From Deinococcus multiflagellatus (GTDB taxonomy: Bacteria; Deinococcota; Deinococci; Deinococcales; Deinococcaceae): DNA of 64,000 bases. Below are positions 56,429 to 64,000 of the stretch, one piece after another. A program made the position numbers and the translations under genes. Numbering within the stretch: the stretch's first letter is position 1; each line of letters starts with the position of its first letter. The stretch covers positions 1-64,000 of the forward strand of contig NZ_JAIQXV010000020.1 in assembly GCF_020166415.1 (NCBI RefSeq), in the 5' to 3' direction. Under the pieces are notes generated by a model, which had not been told where the DNA came from, did not search any database, and worked only from the letters and a program-made list of their open reading frames with translations.

Positions 56429-57024
56429 CCCGCCCTCTCCCCGCGCCGCTGGCCGGCGGCTGGGTGCCCAGCACCTGGTGCCGCCAGCCCCGCTGCCACG
56501 CGCCAGTACCTCTTACCCATACCGATTGCCCGCGCTGTGGCGCCCCCAAGGAGGTCACCATGTCCACCCCTCGTCCCCTTACCCGCCGTCAGGTGGCTTT
56601 TCAGACCTGGGCGGCGCTGTACGACACGCAGCGCGGCAGCCTTGCCGAGCAGCAGGCCTTCCGCCAGCTGGGTCTGGTCGAAGCCGACCGGCGCACCCGC
56701 GACCTGCCCGCCGGCTTTCCCTGCGACGGCTGCCAGACCGCAACTGTTGCGCAGCCTGGGTTCTGCGCGCGCTGCACGGCCCCCATCACCCGCAAGGATG
56801 CGGGCACTGGCCGTGCGTTTGCTGGTCTGGTCTTGGTGTTCATGGTCAGCGGCAGCTTTGATCAGTACAAAACCCTTGCGGCGGCGCCACTGAGCCTGTG
56901 GCTCCTGCTGGGCCTGAGCGTACTGCTCATGGTGTGGGGGGCGCAGCGCGCCAGCCACGGCCCCACCCTGGCCCGGGTGACGCGGCGCCGGGCCCAGCAG
57001 GCGGCGCGGACGGTGCCCGCGTGA
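56425..57024 (+). CDS. Zinc-ribbon membrane protein with two starts
   Basis: 199 residues from the GTG overlap; a second in-frame ATG at 56560 has AAGGAGG in good position and would give a 154-residue form lacking the first Cys module. Further Cys pairs (CDGCQTATVAQPGFCARC), then two hydrophobic segments near the C-terminus (AFAGLVLVFMVSGS, LWLLLGLSVLLMVWG). Both forms may be made; function unknown. Confidence 0.6.
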   Translation: MTRPLPAPLAGGWVPSTWCRQPRCHAPVPLTHTDCPRCGAPKEVTMSTPRPLTRRQVAFQTWAALYDTQRGSLAEQQAFRQLGLVEADRRTRDLPAGFPCDGCQTATVAQPGFCARCTAPITRKDAGTGRAFAGLVLVFMVSGSFDQYKTLAAAPLSLWLLLGLSVLLMVWGAQRASHGPTLARVTRRRAQQAARTVPA

Positions 57025-57257
57025 CACAGGCCCTGAGCTCCAGGCAGGCCCAGGACCTGATCCTGGCCATCGCGCGGACGGCAGGGCGGCGGTGCCGGCA
57101 CGTTCGGAAGGATGCGCGGGCAGGTGGCGTGCTCAGCCCCGTAGGCGTGCTGACGGCGTGCGGGACCCGCTACGTGCTGCGCCCCCTTTGCAGCTGTGTG
57201 CGCGAGGGCATTCCCGAGCTGTCCTGCCGGCAGTGCCGAGGGAAAGGACAGGCGTGA
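57021..57257 (+). CDS. Small Cys-containing protein
   Basis: 78 residues, GTGA overlap. Cys-x-Cys and Cys-x2-Cys pairs near the end (LCSCVREGIPELSCRQCRGK) suggest one zinc site. Unknown. Confidence 0.55.
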   Translation: MTQALSSRQAQDLILAIARTAGRRCRHVRKDARAGGVLSPVGVLTACGTRYVLRPLCSCVREGIPELSCRQCRGKGQA

Positions 57258-57760
57258 GCCGCTTCGAGCCCCTGCGCAGCAACGCCGACGTGCGGGCGGT
57301 CTTTGGGCTGGCGCGGCCCTGCCCCGAGTGCCCGTTCCGCAAGGACCGGCCCGGGTTCCTGGGCCGCGCCCGGGTGCAGCACATCATTGACGAGCAGGCG
57401 CATGGCGTGCCCTTCATGTGTCACAAAACCACGTCCGCGCGCGGCATCCGCACCGACGACCGCCGCGCGCGGTACTGCGCCGGGGCCATGCGGTACGGCG
57501 AAGCCACGCACCGGCACATCCTGCCGATGCGCCTGGGCATGGCCCTGGGGCTCTGGTCGCCGGACCAGTTGCGCCGCGACGTGGCGGTGCTGGACAGCCC
57601 AGGGGCGCTGCTGGCCCACCACGAGGGCCTGAACTGGCACCCCCAGATGCCCTTCACGTCCTGGCGGCCCCAGGGCCACCTGATCGCCATCTCCGAGCTG
57701 GTGGACCAGACCCTGCGCGAGCCTGCCCTGATCGTGAACATCGGCGGAGTCCAGCCGTGA
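57254..57760 (+). CDS. DUF6283-like protein
   Basis: 168 residues, GTGA overlap. CPECPFRKDRPG, an Arg/Leu helix, PFMCHKTT and a Cys-Ala-Gly motif (YCAGAMR) match the DUF6283 phage family (Cys-rich, His, probable metal site). Function unknown for the family. Confidence 0.7.
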   Translation: MSRFEPLRSNADVRAVFGLARPCPECPFRKDRPGFLGRARVQHIIDEQAHGVPFMCHKTTSARGIRTDDRRARYCAGAMRYGEATHRHILPMRLGMALGLWSPDQLRRDVAVLDSPGALLAHHEGLNWHPQMPFTSWRPQGHLIAISELVDQTLREPALIVNIGGVQP

Positions 57761-58140
57761 GCCGGCCCCTGCTGGATCTGGGCGACGAGATCACCACGGC
57801 GGGGGGCCAGCGCGGCGTGGTGACCAAACGAGAGGCGCGCCCGCAAGGCGACCTGTACAGCGTGGTGCTGGAAGGTTCCGTGCAGCGCGTCCGCCACGGC
57901 TGGACCCGCGAGCAACTCACACGGGTGGGCGGTGACCTGCAGCTCGGGGACTGCGTGCGGGTGACGGGTGAGTGCGACACCACCGGCGAGCGGCTGGACC
58001 GGGCGCTGGGCGTGATCGTGGACGACTACGCCGAGGCAGAAGGCCCCGACTTCCGGGTGTTCGTGCTGGGCCAGAGTGACGCCTACGAGTGCCCGGTCTC
58101 GCAGCTCACCCGCATCCCAAAGCGCGAGGCCCTGGCGTGA
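57757..58140 (+). CDS. Small beta-rich protein
   Basis: 127 residues, GTGA overlap. Beta-strand pattern (LGDEITTAGGQRGVVTKREA, LGDCVRVTGECDTTGERLDR) like SH3- or KOW-type small barrels. Perhaps nucleic-acid or protein binding. Unknown. Confidence 0.55.
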   Translation: MSRPLLDLGDEITTAGGQRGVVTKREARPQGDLYSVVLEGSVQRVRHGWTREQLTRVGGDLQLGDCVRVTGECDTTGERLDRALGVIVDDYAEAEGPDFRVFVLGQSDAYECPVSQLTRIPKREALA

Positions 58141-58454
58141 ACCGTCATGATCCCCCCGCCATGCAGGCCGTAAAGGCCCGTGCCAAAGCCATGATGGAAA
58201 CCCTGAACGCCCAGGGCGGGCACCCCGTCCTGTACTCCGACTGCCTGCACGAGCTGAGCTTGCAGGCCGGATACGACCGCTGGAACGACTACAGCGCCGC
58301 CCTTCGGGCCGAGGCCGGCCTGCGCCCGAGGCGCAGGGTCAAGGTGCGCCGGACCCGTCACCAGTTCGCCCCAACCCCCAGTCTGCCCACCCCGCTGTCG
58401 CTCTACGCCCGGGGCTCGTTCTGGGATGTCGCGGACTCGGAGGCCGAGGCGTGA
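58137..58454 (+). CDS. Glyoxalase-related (DUF8199-type) small protein
   Basis: 105 residues, GTGA overlap. The pattern AKAMMETLNAQGGHPVLYSD then CLHELSLQAGYDRWNDYSAA matches the small 'glyoxalase-related' protein family of phages by eye. C-terminus basic and disordered. Enzymatic activity is not shown. Confidence 0.6.
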   Translation: MNRHDPPAMQAVKARAKAMMETLNAQGGHPVLYSDCLHELSLQAGYDRWNDYSAALRAEAGLRPRRRVKVRRTRHQFAPTPSLPTPLSLYARGSFWDVADSEAEA

Positions 58455-58945
58455 GCCAGATTGAAGCCCTGACCGCCGGGGTGGCCCGGGATGCGGCCCA
58501 GCGCCTGGGCGAGCGCCACGGCCTCCCGTGGCCTGCCGAGTACGTCACCGTGCCCAGCGGCACGGTCCACCTGCGCGAGGCAGGCGCGGCCCGCACCATC
58601 TGCGGCACCCGCCTGCCCCTGCCACCCCGCACCTCCACCGTCACCACTGGCGAGCAGGCCCTGTCCTGCACCCGCTGTCAAGCCAAGGTGCGCAAGGCCC
58701 GCGCAGCGAAGTCGCCCCCGTGGCTGGCCCACAACGAGCGGCCTAACAAAAAGATCAAGGACCTGGAACGCCGGGGCTACACCCTGCGCTGGCTGGGCGC
58801 CGAGCCCCACCTCGCGCTGCGCCTCCTGCACCCGGGTGGCCACGACGGCACGCATGCCGAAGGCACCGAAACCGCCTGTGTCATGGCCGCCTACGAAAGT
58901 GCCCGCGATCACGCCCACGACGCACACCTGAACGAGCTGCTCTGA
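58451..58945 (+). CDS. Hypothetical protein with Cys pair
   Basis: 164 residues, GTGA overlap. Cys in ICGTRLPL and SCTRCQAKVRKARAAK form a likely zinc site in the middle; helical C-terminus. Unknown. Confidence 0.6.
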   Translation: MSQIEALTAGVARDAAQRLGERHGLPWPAEYVTVPSGTVHLREAGAARTICGTRLPLPPRTSTVTTGEQALSCTRCQAKVRKARAAKSPPWLAHNERPNKKIKDLERRGYTLRWLGAEPHLALRLLHPGGHDGTHAEGTETACVMAAYESARDHAHDAHLNELL

Positions 58946-58973
58946 GCCCCCTCTCCCCCACTGGAGTTGTCCC

Positions 58974-59999
58974 ATGACCCTGACCCTCCCGAACCGCGAC
59001 GCTGCCGACGCCTTCCTGGTCCTCATGCAGAACCTGGGGCTGACCCAGGCGCAGACGTTCGCCGACGCTGAGAGCCTCAGCCCTGAGCAGCAGACCAGCC
59101 TGTTCCAGGCCTGGCAGGCGGCCGGCCTGATCACGCCCCTGCCCAACTTTCCCGAGGTGCTCTGCCCCTGCGCCGACGAGCACACCCTGCGCGCCGAGTA
59201 CGTGCGGCTGAGCGGGGCCCGGCACTGCCGTATCTGCCTGTGCACCGACGCCTGGGGCTGCGAGGAGGGCTGCAGCTGGGCGGGGCCCGACCTGTGCAGC
59301 AGCTGCGTGCCCGCCTCACAGGCCCAGGCCAGCCGGGCGACCCTGGCCCGGCTGGCGGCCTCGCCGACCCTGCGCGTGCTGGCGATCAGCACCCAGCATT
59401 ACGAACACGCCCAGGTCATCGCGGCCGTGGTGCTGGACCGGGACGGGACTGTCCTGCTGGACGAAGTGGTGCGCGCGGACGTGCGCATTGAGCACGGCGC
59501 CCAGGCGTACCACGGCCTCACCGCTGATCATCTCGCCCAGGGCGTGCCCTTCAGTCTCGTGCACGAACGGCTGGGCCAGCTGCTGGCCCCTGGGTTCGAC
59601 GTAGTGTGCTGGCCCGCCTCGTTTGTGCAGGCGGCGCTGAACCGCAGTGCCCGGGCCAACGATCTGCCGCTGCTGCCCTTTACGCACTGGCAGCCCGAGT
59701 TGCAGCACGACCTGATGGGGCCGGTGCTGGGCTCGTACAGCCACAGCCGCGCCAGCTGGTTCGGCCCCAGCCTGAAAGAGGCGCTGGCCGGTGTGCCGCT
59801 GCCGGAGGGCACCGCGCCGAACGGCACCACCCTCGGCATGGCGCAGCGGGCGCTGGCGGTCTTGCGCTGGTACGGCGAGGGCCATGATCAGGCGGCGCCG
59901 AGCCCGGATGACGAGGACCTGGGCGGCCACGGGGCGGACCAGTGCCCAGTCTGTGCCCAGGCGCTGGCCAGCTGCACCTGTGGGGAGGTCTGGGCGTGA
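58974..59999 (+). CDS. Degenerate DnaQ-like protein with zinc ribbon
   Basis: 341 residues; GGAG before the ATG, after a 28-base gap in the chain. A zinc motif (CRICLCTDAWGCEEGCSWAG, then PDLCSSC) is followed by a DnaQ-type fold (strand VLAISTQHYEHAQVIAAVVL, HGLTADHL, VCWPASFVQAALNRS). The expected D-x-E and N..FD catalytic residues are replaced, so it is probably not an active exonuclease. Ends in a CPVC...CTC pair. May bind DNA ends or a partner. Confidence 0.6.
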   Translation: MTLTLPNRDAADAFLVLMQNLGLTQAQTFADAESLSPEQQTSLFQAWQAAGLITPLPNFPEVLCPCADEHTLRAEYVRLSGARHCRICLCTDAWGCEEGCSWAGPDLCSSCVPASQAQASRATLARLAASPTLRVLAISTQHYEHAQVIAAVVLDRDGTVLLDEVVRADVRIEHGAQAYHGLTADHLAQGVPFSLVHERLGQLLAPGFDVVCWPASFVQAALNRSARANDLPLLPFTHWQPELQHDLMGPVLGSYSHSRASWFGPSLKEALAGVPLPEGTAPNGTTLGMAQRALAVLRWYGEGHDQAAPSPDDEDLGGHGADQCPVCAQALASCTCGEVWA

Positions 60000-60454
60000 C
60001 GGCGCTGGACTCGACCTGTGACGTCCACCTGCGCACGAACGTGGACGCCCACACCGCGAGGGTCCATCTCTCGCTGGACTACACCCTGACCTTTCCGGTG
60101 CCGCTCGCGGGCGGTGACCAGGGTGCGGCCCTGGCCCGGCTCAGCCAGATCAGTCCGGCGGCGGCCATCGTGCCGGTGCTGAACGGCGCCCTGATGGGCT
60201 ACCAGAACGACCCAGCCACGCCCGAGATCGGCTCGTTCTGGATTCACGAGCGGTATGGGCTCGCGGCCGTCGACATGGTGTCGCACCTCGCCAGCGGCGG
60301 TGAGCCCGTGGTGCTGGTCGTCTTTATCGGCGAGGGCCCCCGGCCCCGGGACAGCCTGGTCTACCCGCTGGCCGAGTTCCGGGCGCGCTTCACCGAGGAG
60401 GAAGGGACTCGGGGCCGGACGCGCCCGGCACGGGCGGGGGAAGGTGCACCGTGA
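59996..60454 (+). CDS. Hypothetical protein
   Basis: 152 residues, GTGA overlap. Alternating strands and helices (VHLSLDYTLTFPVPLAGGDQ, GGEPVVLVVFIGEGPRPRDS). The C-terminus is charged and probably disordered. Unknown. Confidence 0.55.
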   Translation: MTALDSTCDVHLRTNVDAHTARVHLSLDYTLTFPVPLAGGDQGAALARLSQISPAAAIVPVLNGALMGYQNDPATPEIGSFWIHERYGLAAVDMVSHLASGGEPVVLVVFIGEGPRPRDSLVYPLAEFRARFTEEEGTRGRTRPARAGEGAP

Positions 60455-60702
60455 CGCGCCCCAACCAGTACCCACGCCAGGCCGACGATGGGCTGCGCGA
60501 GGCCCGACTTGACGCCATCCATGCCCTGGCCCGCCGTGAGAGCGTCACCCTGCCCGGACTGTGCCGGCAGATGAGCCTGTCCCGCACCGTGATCTGGAGT
60601 CTGCTGCAGTCGCTGCTGCGCCGGGGGCTGATCCAGCGCTGCGGCCACACGGACAGCCAGGGTGGGCGCCCCGCCACCACTTTCCGGGCAGTGGGGGCGT
60701 GA
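60451..60702 (+). CDS. Small winged-helix protein
   Basis: 83 residues, GTGA overlap. Helices HALARRESVTLPGLCRQMSL and SLLQSLLRRGLIQRC then a wing-like strand (GGRPATTFRAV) fit a MarR/IclR-type winged helix. Possible regulator of early genes. Confidence 0.65.
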   Translation: MTRPNQYPRQADDGLREARLDAIHALARRESVTLPGLCRQMSLSRTVIWSLLQSLLRRGLIQRCGHTDSQGGRPATTFRAVGA

Positions 60703-60971
60703 GGCTGCTGCAGTGGCTGCGCCTGTGCCGGGAGCGCTTCGGGCGCTGCCCGCCCCTGCAGCTCACCGAGGCTGCCTTTCGCCCGGTGGTCCTGCTGACT
60801 GTGACCCGCCAGGGCCTGTGGGACGTCGCGGTCATGGGGGGCGCGAACTGGTGCCGGACCTTCGAGGCCGGCACCCCCGCCTGGGCGCGCTACCACGCCT
60901 TCCGCGCCCTGAGTCCGGACGCGCGCGCCCGGGTGCTCGACGCCCTGCGCACTGGCCGGGGGCAGCGGTGA
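60699..60971 (+). CDS. Small hypothetical protein
   Basis: 90 residues, GTGA overlap. Trp/Arg-rich helix (VRLLQWLRLCRERFGR) then short strands. Unknown. Confidence 0.5.
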   Translation: MRLLQWLRLCRERFGRCPPLQLTEAAFRPVVLLTVTRQGLWDVAVMGGANWCRTFEAGTPAWARYHAFRALSPDARARVLDALRTGRGQR

Positions 60972-61264
60972 CGGGCGCCTCTTCCCTGCCCCCGGTGGTA
61001 GCGGCGGTGACGCCGGTGAAGGGCATGAAGACCGTGCGCCAGGGCAGCGACATGTACCGGGTACTCGCGGCCCTGCACGAACTGCCGGGCGTCCCCATGA
61101 CCACTCAGGAGCTGGCCGACGAGACGGGCCTCGTGCTCAAGCGGTGCAGCGGGTATGCCTACTACCTCTGCCAGATGGGCCTGATTCAGTCGCGGTCCAC
61201 GACGGGCGTGAGGGGCCAGGGGCGCCGCTACGAGTACTGGGCGGGTGAGCGCAGTGACCGCTGA
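60968..61264 (+). CDS. Small HTH/winged-helix protein
   Basis: 98 residues, GTGA overlap. LAALHELPGVPMTTQELADE, TGLVLKRCSGYAYYLCQMGL and the following wing fit a MarR-type DNA-binding domain. Second winged-helix gene in this chain. Confidence 0.6.
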   Translation: MTGASSLPPVVAAVTPVKGMKTVRQGSDMYRVLAALHELPGVPMTTQELADETGLVLKRCSGYAYYLCQMGLIQSRSTTGVRGQGRRYEYWAGERSDR

Positions 61265-64000
61265 ACTGCCGAGCCTGCCCCAGCGTGGCGACCTGGTCGT
61301 GATGCACTACCCGCACAGCGTGGGCCTGACGGAGGTCACGTCTGTCGAGACCGACCTGGAACGGGTCAAGCAGATCCGGATTGCCTACCGGCGCGACGGC
61401 GAGCCCTACGTGTACGGCCGGAACTACAACGCAGGCGGCGTGGGCCACGGCGGCGCGCTGAGCCTGGCCGTGCCCCTGGCGGGCCGCTCCATTCCCAGCA
61501 TCACGGATGCCCAGGGCCGCACCTGGACGCTGGGCCAGAAGGTCCAGGTCCACACGACCAACAAGCAGACCTTTGAGGCGCCCGGCGTGCATGACGCAGT
61601 CGTGGTTGGCCTGTTGCCGGTCGAACAGGAATACGGCCGCCACTGGCCAGACCTGACGTTCCGCCCGGATCTGGTCGAGCTGTGGATCGCGCCCCGCACC
61701 CGCCACGGCAGCTTCGTCTGCCGGACCGTGTCCACCAGCGCGCTGCTGGACGCTACGCCCACCGAGCCACCCGTGCCCCCGACCCAACCGCTGGAGGTTG
61801 CCATGCCCGTACCCACCCCTGCCAAGCCCGCGCGCCGGAAGGCTGCCACGTCCCAGATCCCGGCTCTGGCCTCACCCCCCACGGTGGCCACGCTGCCCCC
61901 AGCCACCCTGCCGGCTGGACTAGTGCCGCAGCTGGCCGAGCGGCATTACGTGCTGGTCTCCCATGAAGAACAGACCGTCTGGGGCGCCATCGGCACGCTG
62001 GCGGGCGACGTGGCGACGGTGCTGCTGCACGGCACCGGGCATATCAAAGTGCCGGTCGAATACTGCACGCCCACTGCACTGCCACCCCGGGCCCCCCTCG
62101 CCCTGGGCGACGAGGTGCTGCTCGCGCTGCGGCCTGGGCTCTGGCGCGTCACTGCCCAAGAGCTGGACGTGTTCTCCTGCGAGCGCGTCGACGCACCCGG
62201 GGAGACCGCACACACCCCCTTGCCGGGCGTGCTGGTGGTGCGCCGCGCGGCCCTGCCGGAGATGTGCAAGGATCTCGCGCTGCCGGCGGAGGTGGGGGAG
62301 CCGCAGCTCGTGCAGGTCAAGCCGGAAGCGGTGGCCCGTGCCGCCGAGCGGCGGGCGGAGGAGGCCCGGCAGGCCGCTGAGGCGCCGGCACCCGCCGAGC
62401 CAAAGCCGGTGCCGGCAGACGGGTGGGTGCGGACCACCCCAGGTGGCGGCCGGCCGCACTGGCGGGAGGGCGGCACGCTGCTGTGCCGCCCAGGCACCCA
62501 CTCGGACACCCCGCTCTTGGGAACGAGCATGGGGGATGCCAGCTGGTTCGGGCAGGCCTGCGCCAAATGCCGGGCCGCGATCCGTGCTCGGGGACAGGCC
62601 CCTGGCGCCCAGGTCGCGCCGGAGGGGCCTGCCGAAACACCACCCGTCGCGGTGGCCGCAGAGCCCCTGCCAAGCACCGGGCTGCCGGTGGAAGAGGACA
62701 TGCCCTTCCCCGTGCCGGAAGAGGCCCTGGACGCGGCCCTGGCGGCCCCTCAGGCCAGTAGCCCAGCGACCGGCTGGATGTTCCCCAATGGCAGCCATCT
62801 CGCCCACTGGGGCGATGGCCAGTCCACCCTGTGCGGCCGGTACATCCCGAAGGGCGGCGCCCCCGTCGTGGGCAGCGACCCGACCGACTTCAAGGGGCGG
62901 CGCTGCGCGAAGTGCGACAAGGCGCGCGAACGTCAGGACGCCGAGGCCTTTGCTGCCGAAGTAGCACAGACCTACCGCGTGCGGGCCCAGTTCCCGGACG
63001 GCACCACCGGCGAAGGCACCGTCCCCAGCGGAAAGCCGCATGGGCGCGGCGCAGACCAGAAATACAACGTGGCCCGGGATCTGGACGGCAAGCGGTTTGA
63101 TCTGCCCCGCGAGGTCCTGACCGTCGCGCCCCACCTCGCCGTCGGCGACCGGGTCTGGTTCTCGGGCTCCCCCAAGGACGCGCCGGTTGAAATCACGGGC
63201 TTTTACACCGAGGAGGACAAGCCCCACGCGGCCAGGGTGCGCCATGACGACGGGAAAGTGGGCGGCGGGCACGTCGGCAACATGCTGCGCTTCGTGGTCA
63301 CCGCCGCGCCAGAAGCAGCCCCAGCGCCCACGCTGCTGAACGGCTGGATGCGGAAGTTCGGCGGCGGCAAGGTCCACTGGCGCCAGGACGGTGAGCTGCT
63401 GTGTGGGCTGCCAGATGACCCAGCGCAGCCCGTGATCAACGACGACCGCACTGACGAGGCGCTGCTGGCGGACGCCTGCCGCACCTGCCGTGGCCGAGCG
63501 AAGAAGTTACCTGTGGACGGCCCGCAGGCGGCGCCTGACCCGGTCCAGGCCACCAGTGAAGCACCGGCCGAAGCGCCCGCCCGGTTCCCCGTCCCGGAGA
63601 TTGCGCCGCTGCGCACGGGCCTGCAGGAGCTGCCCTGGAACCAGATCGTCAACAGCACCCTCAACCCCCGCAAGCACTTCGACCTGGACCGCCTCAGGGA
63701 GCTGGCGATCAGCATCTACCGCAACGGCCTGCGCCAGAACATTCAGCTGCGCCCGCACCCCACCCGTCCGGGCTTTTTCGAGATCGCGGCGGGTGAGCGG
63801 CGCTGGCGGGCCATTGGCCTGCTGGTCAAGGGCCTGGAGGTGGGGGAGGGCGAGGCCCGCGAGACGCTGAGCGTGCCGCCCAGTTACCTTGTGGCCGCGC
63901 GGGTGGACGAGCTGTCTGACCGTGAGCTGGTCGCCCAGGCCATGACGGAGAACGTCGAACGCAACGACATGTCGCCGCTGGAGACCGCCAACGGGTACGC
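61254..64000 (+). CDS. Giant ParB-like protein with three Cys/Trp modules (partial)
   Basis: At least 915 residues from the GTG at 61254 (overlapping the previous gene by 11 bases); no stop before the window end. The N-terminal half has beta-rich modules and Pro-rich linkers. Three similar modules (residues ~390, ~507 and ~697) each start GW(V/M), carry an HW and end in C-x2-C (ACAKCRA, RCAKCDK, ACRTCRG). From ~793 a ParB/Srx-like domain follows (LRELAISIYRNGLRQNIQLR, GERRWRA, NVERNDMSPLE). Possibly a DNA-segregation, chromatin-like or recruiting protein. Confidence 0.75.
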   Translation, partial: MTAELPSLPQRGDLVVMHYPHSVGLTEVTSVETDLERVKQIRIAYRRDGEPYVYGRNYNAGGVGHGGALSLAVPLAGRSIPSITDAQGRTWTLGQKVQVHTTNKQTFEAPGVHDAVVVGLLPVEQEYGRHWPDLTFRPDLVELWIAPRTRHGSFVCRTVSTSALLDATPTEPPVPPTQPLEVAMPVPTPAKPARRKAATSQIPALASPPTVATLPPATLPAGLVPQLAERHYVLVSHEEQTVWGAIGTLAGDVATVLLHGTGHIKVPVEYCTPTALPPRAPLALGDEVLLALRPGLWRVTAQELDVFSCERVDAPGETAHTPLPGVLVVRRAALPEMCKDLALPAEVGEPQLVQVKPEAVARAAERRAEEARQAAEAPAPAEPKPVPADGWVRTTPGGGRPHWREGGTLLCRPGTHSDTPLLGTSMGDASWFGQACAKCRAAIRARGQAPGAQVAPEGPAETPPVAVAAEPLPSTGLPVEEDMPFPVPEEALDAALAAPQASSPATGWMFPNGSHLAHWGDGQSTLCGRYIPKGGAPVVGSDPTDFKGRRCAKCDKARERQDAEAFAAEVAQTYRVRAQFPDGTTGEGTVPSGKPHGRGADQKYNVARDLDGKRFDLPREVLTVAPHLAVGDRVWFSGSPKDAPVEITGFYTEEDKPHAARVRHDDGKVGGGHVGNMLRFVVTAAPEAAPAPTLLNGWMRKFGGGKVHWRQDGELLCGLPDDPAQPVINDDRTDEALLADACRTCRGRAKKLPVDGPQAAPDPVQATSEAPAEAPARFPVPEIAPLRTGLQELPWNQIVNSTLNPRKHFDLDRLRELAISIYRNGLRQNIQLRPHPTRPGFFEIAAGERRWRAIGLLVKGLEVGEGEARETLSVPPSYLVAARVDELSDRELVAQAMTENVERNDMSPLETANGY

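Noticed and set aside
61920..63377. 485-codon minus-strand frame opposite the ParB-like giant gene
   Set aside because: The plus frame carries ParB motifs and repeated Cys modules and continues in frame over 900 codons.
1..64000. Insertion sequences or transposons
   Set aside because: No transposase motifs and no terminal inverted repeats seen; the HTH protein at 28636 is better explained as a terminase-type protein.

Overview
The window is one stretch of a temperate, tailed (siphovirus-like) phage or prophage from a GC-rich bacterium. Deinococcus is my best guess: the base composition, the style of the tyrosine recombinase and the host-like codon use fit it. This is inference, not proof. 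Both ends of the window cut a phage gene, and I see no host housekeeping gene, rRNA or complete tRNA.

Layout. (1) 1-32.5 kb, all on the minus strand: the late (morphogenesis) operon, read right to left. In transcription order it holds a ParB-methyltransferase fusion, a second ParB-like protein and a C5-cytosine methyltransferase; two small-terminase-like proteins, large terminase and portal; a prohead protease/scaffold gene with an internal start; a decoration-like protein, the major capsid protein and a coiled-coil protein; connectors, tail terminator, tail tube and a chaperone pair; a gp10-like protein, a secreted protein and a 2186-residue tape measure; then baseplate/tip and fibre genes, with collagen-like and YadA-head-like repeats. 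A sigma70-like promoter at 32.7 kb fires straight into two tandem terminators before the first gene, as in lambda pR'-tR'. (2) 32.7-48 kb, minus strand: about 30 tightly overlapped small genes, mostly unknown. They include a PD-(D/E)XK nuclease-like protein, a lipoprotein, small membrane proteins, a winged-helix replication initiator that carries iteron repeats inside its own coding sequence (probable origin), a SAM methyltransferase, a proteasome-like Ntn hydrolase and a winged-helix regulator. (3) 48-55 kb: the lysogeny region, with integrase (plus strand), a 1.5 kb stretch without convincing protein genes that holds two tRNA-like minihelices, an Xre repressor, a second HTH regulator, a 499-residue helical-repeat protein followed by a tiny exported peptide, and small plus-strand genes. 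One operator, GTACCCC-N-GGGGTAC, lies between the -35 and -10 boxes of the repressor's own promoter and of the divergent promoters near 54.7 kb. (4) 55-64 kb, plus strand: an early operon in which nearly every gene starts in a GTGA overlap with the previous stop. It encodes zinc-ribbon proteins, small winged-helix proteins, a DUF6283-like protein, a degenerate DnaQ-like protein and a giant ParB-like protein with three Cys modules that runs off the end.

How it may work together (inference): the Xre protein represses itself and the divergent 54.7 kb promoters, so the rightward early operon and the leftward helical-protein/peptide unit would be expressed together on induction. Replication would start from iterons in the initiator gene. 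Late genes would need an antitermination step to pass the two terminators downstream of the late promoter.
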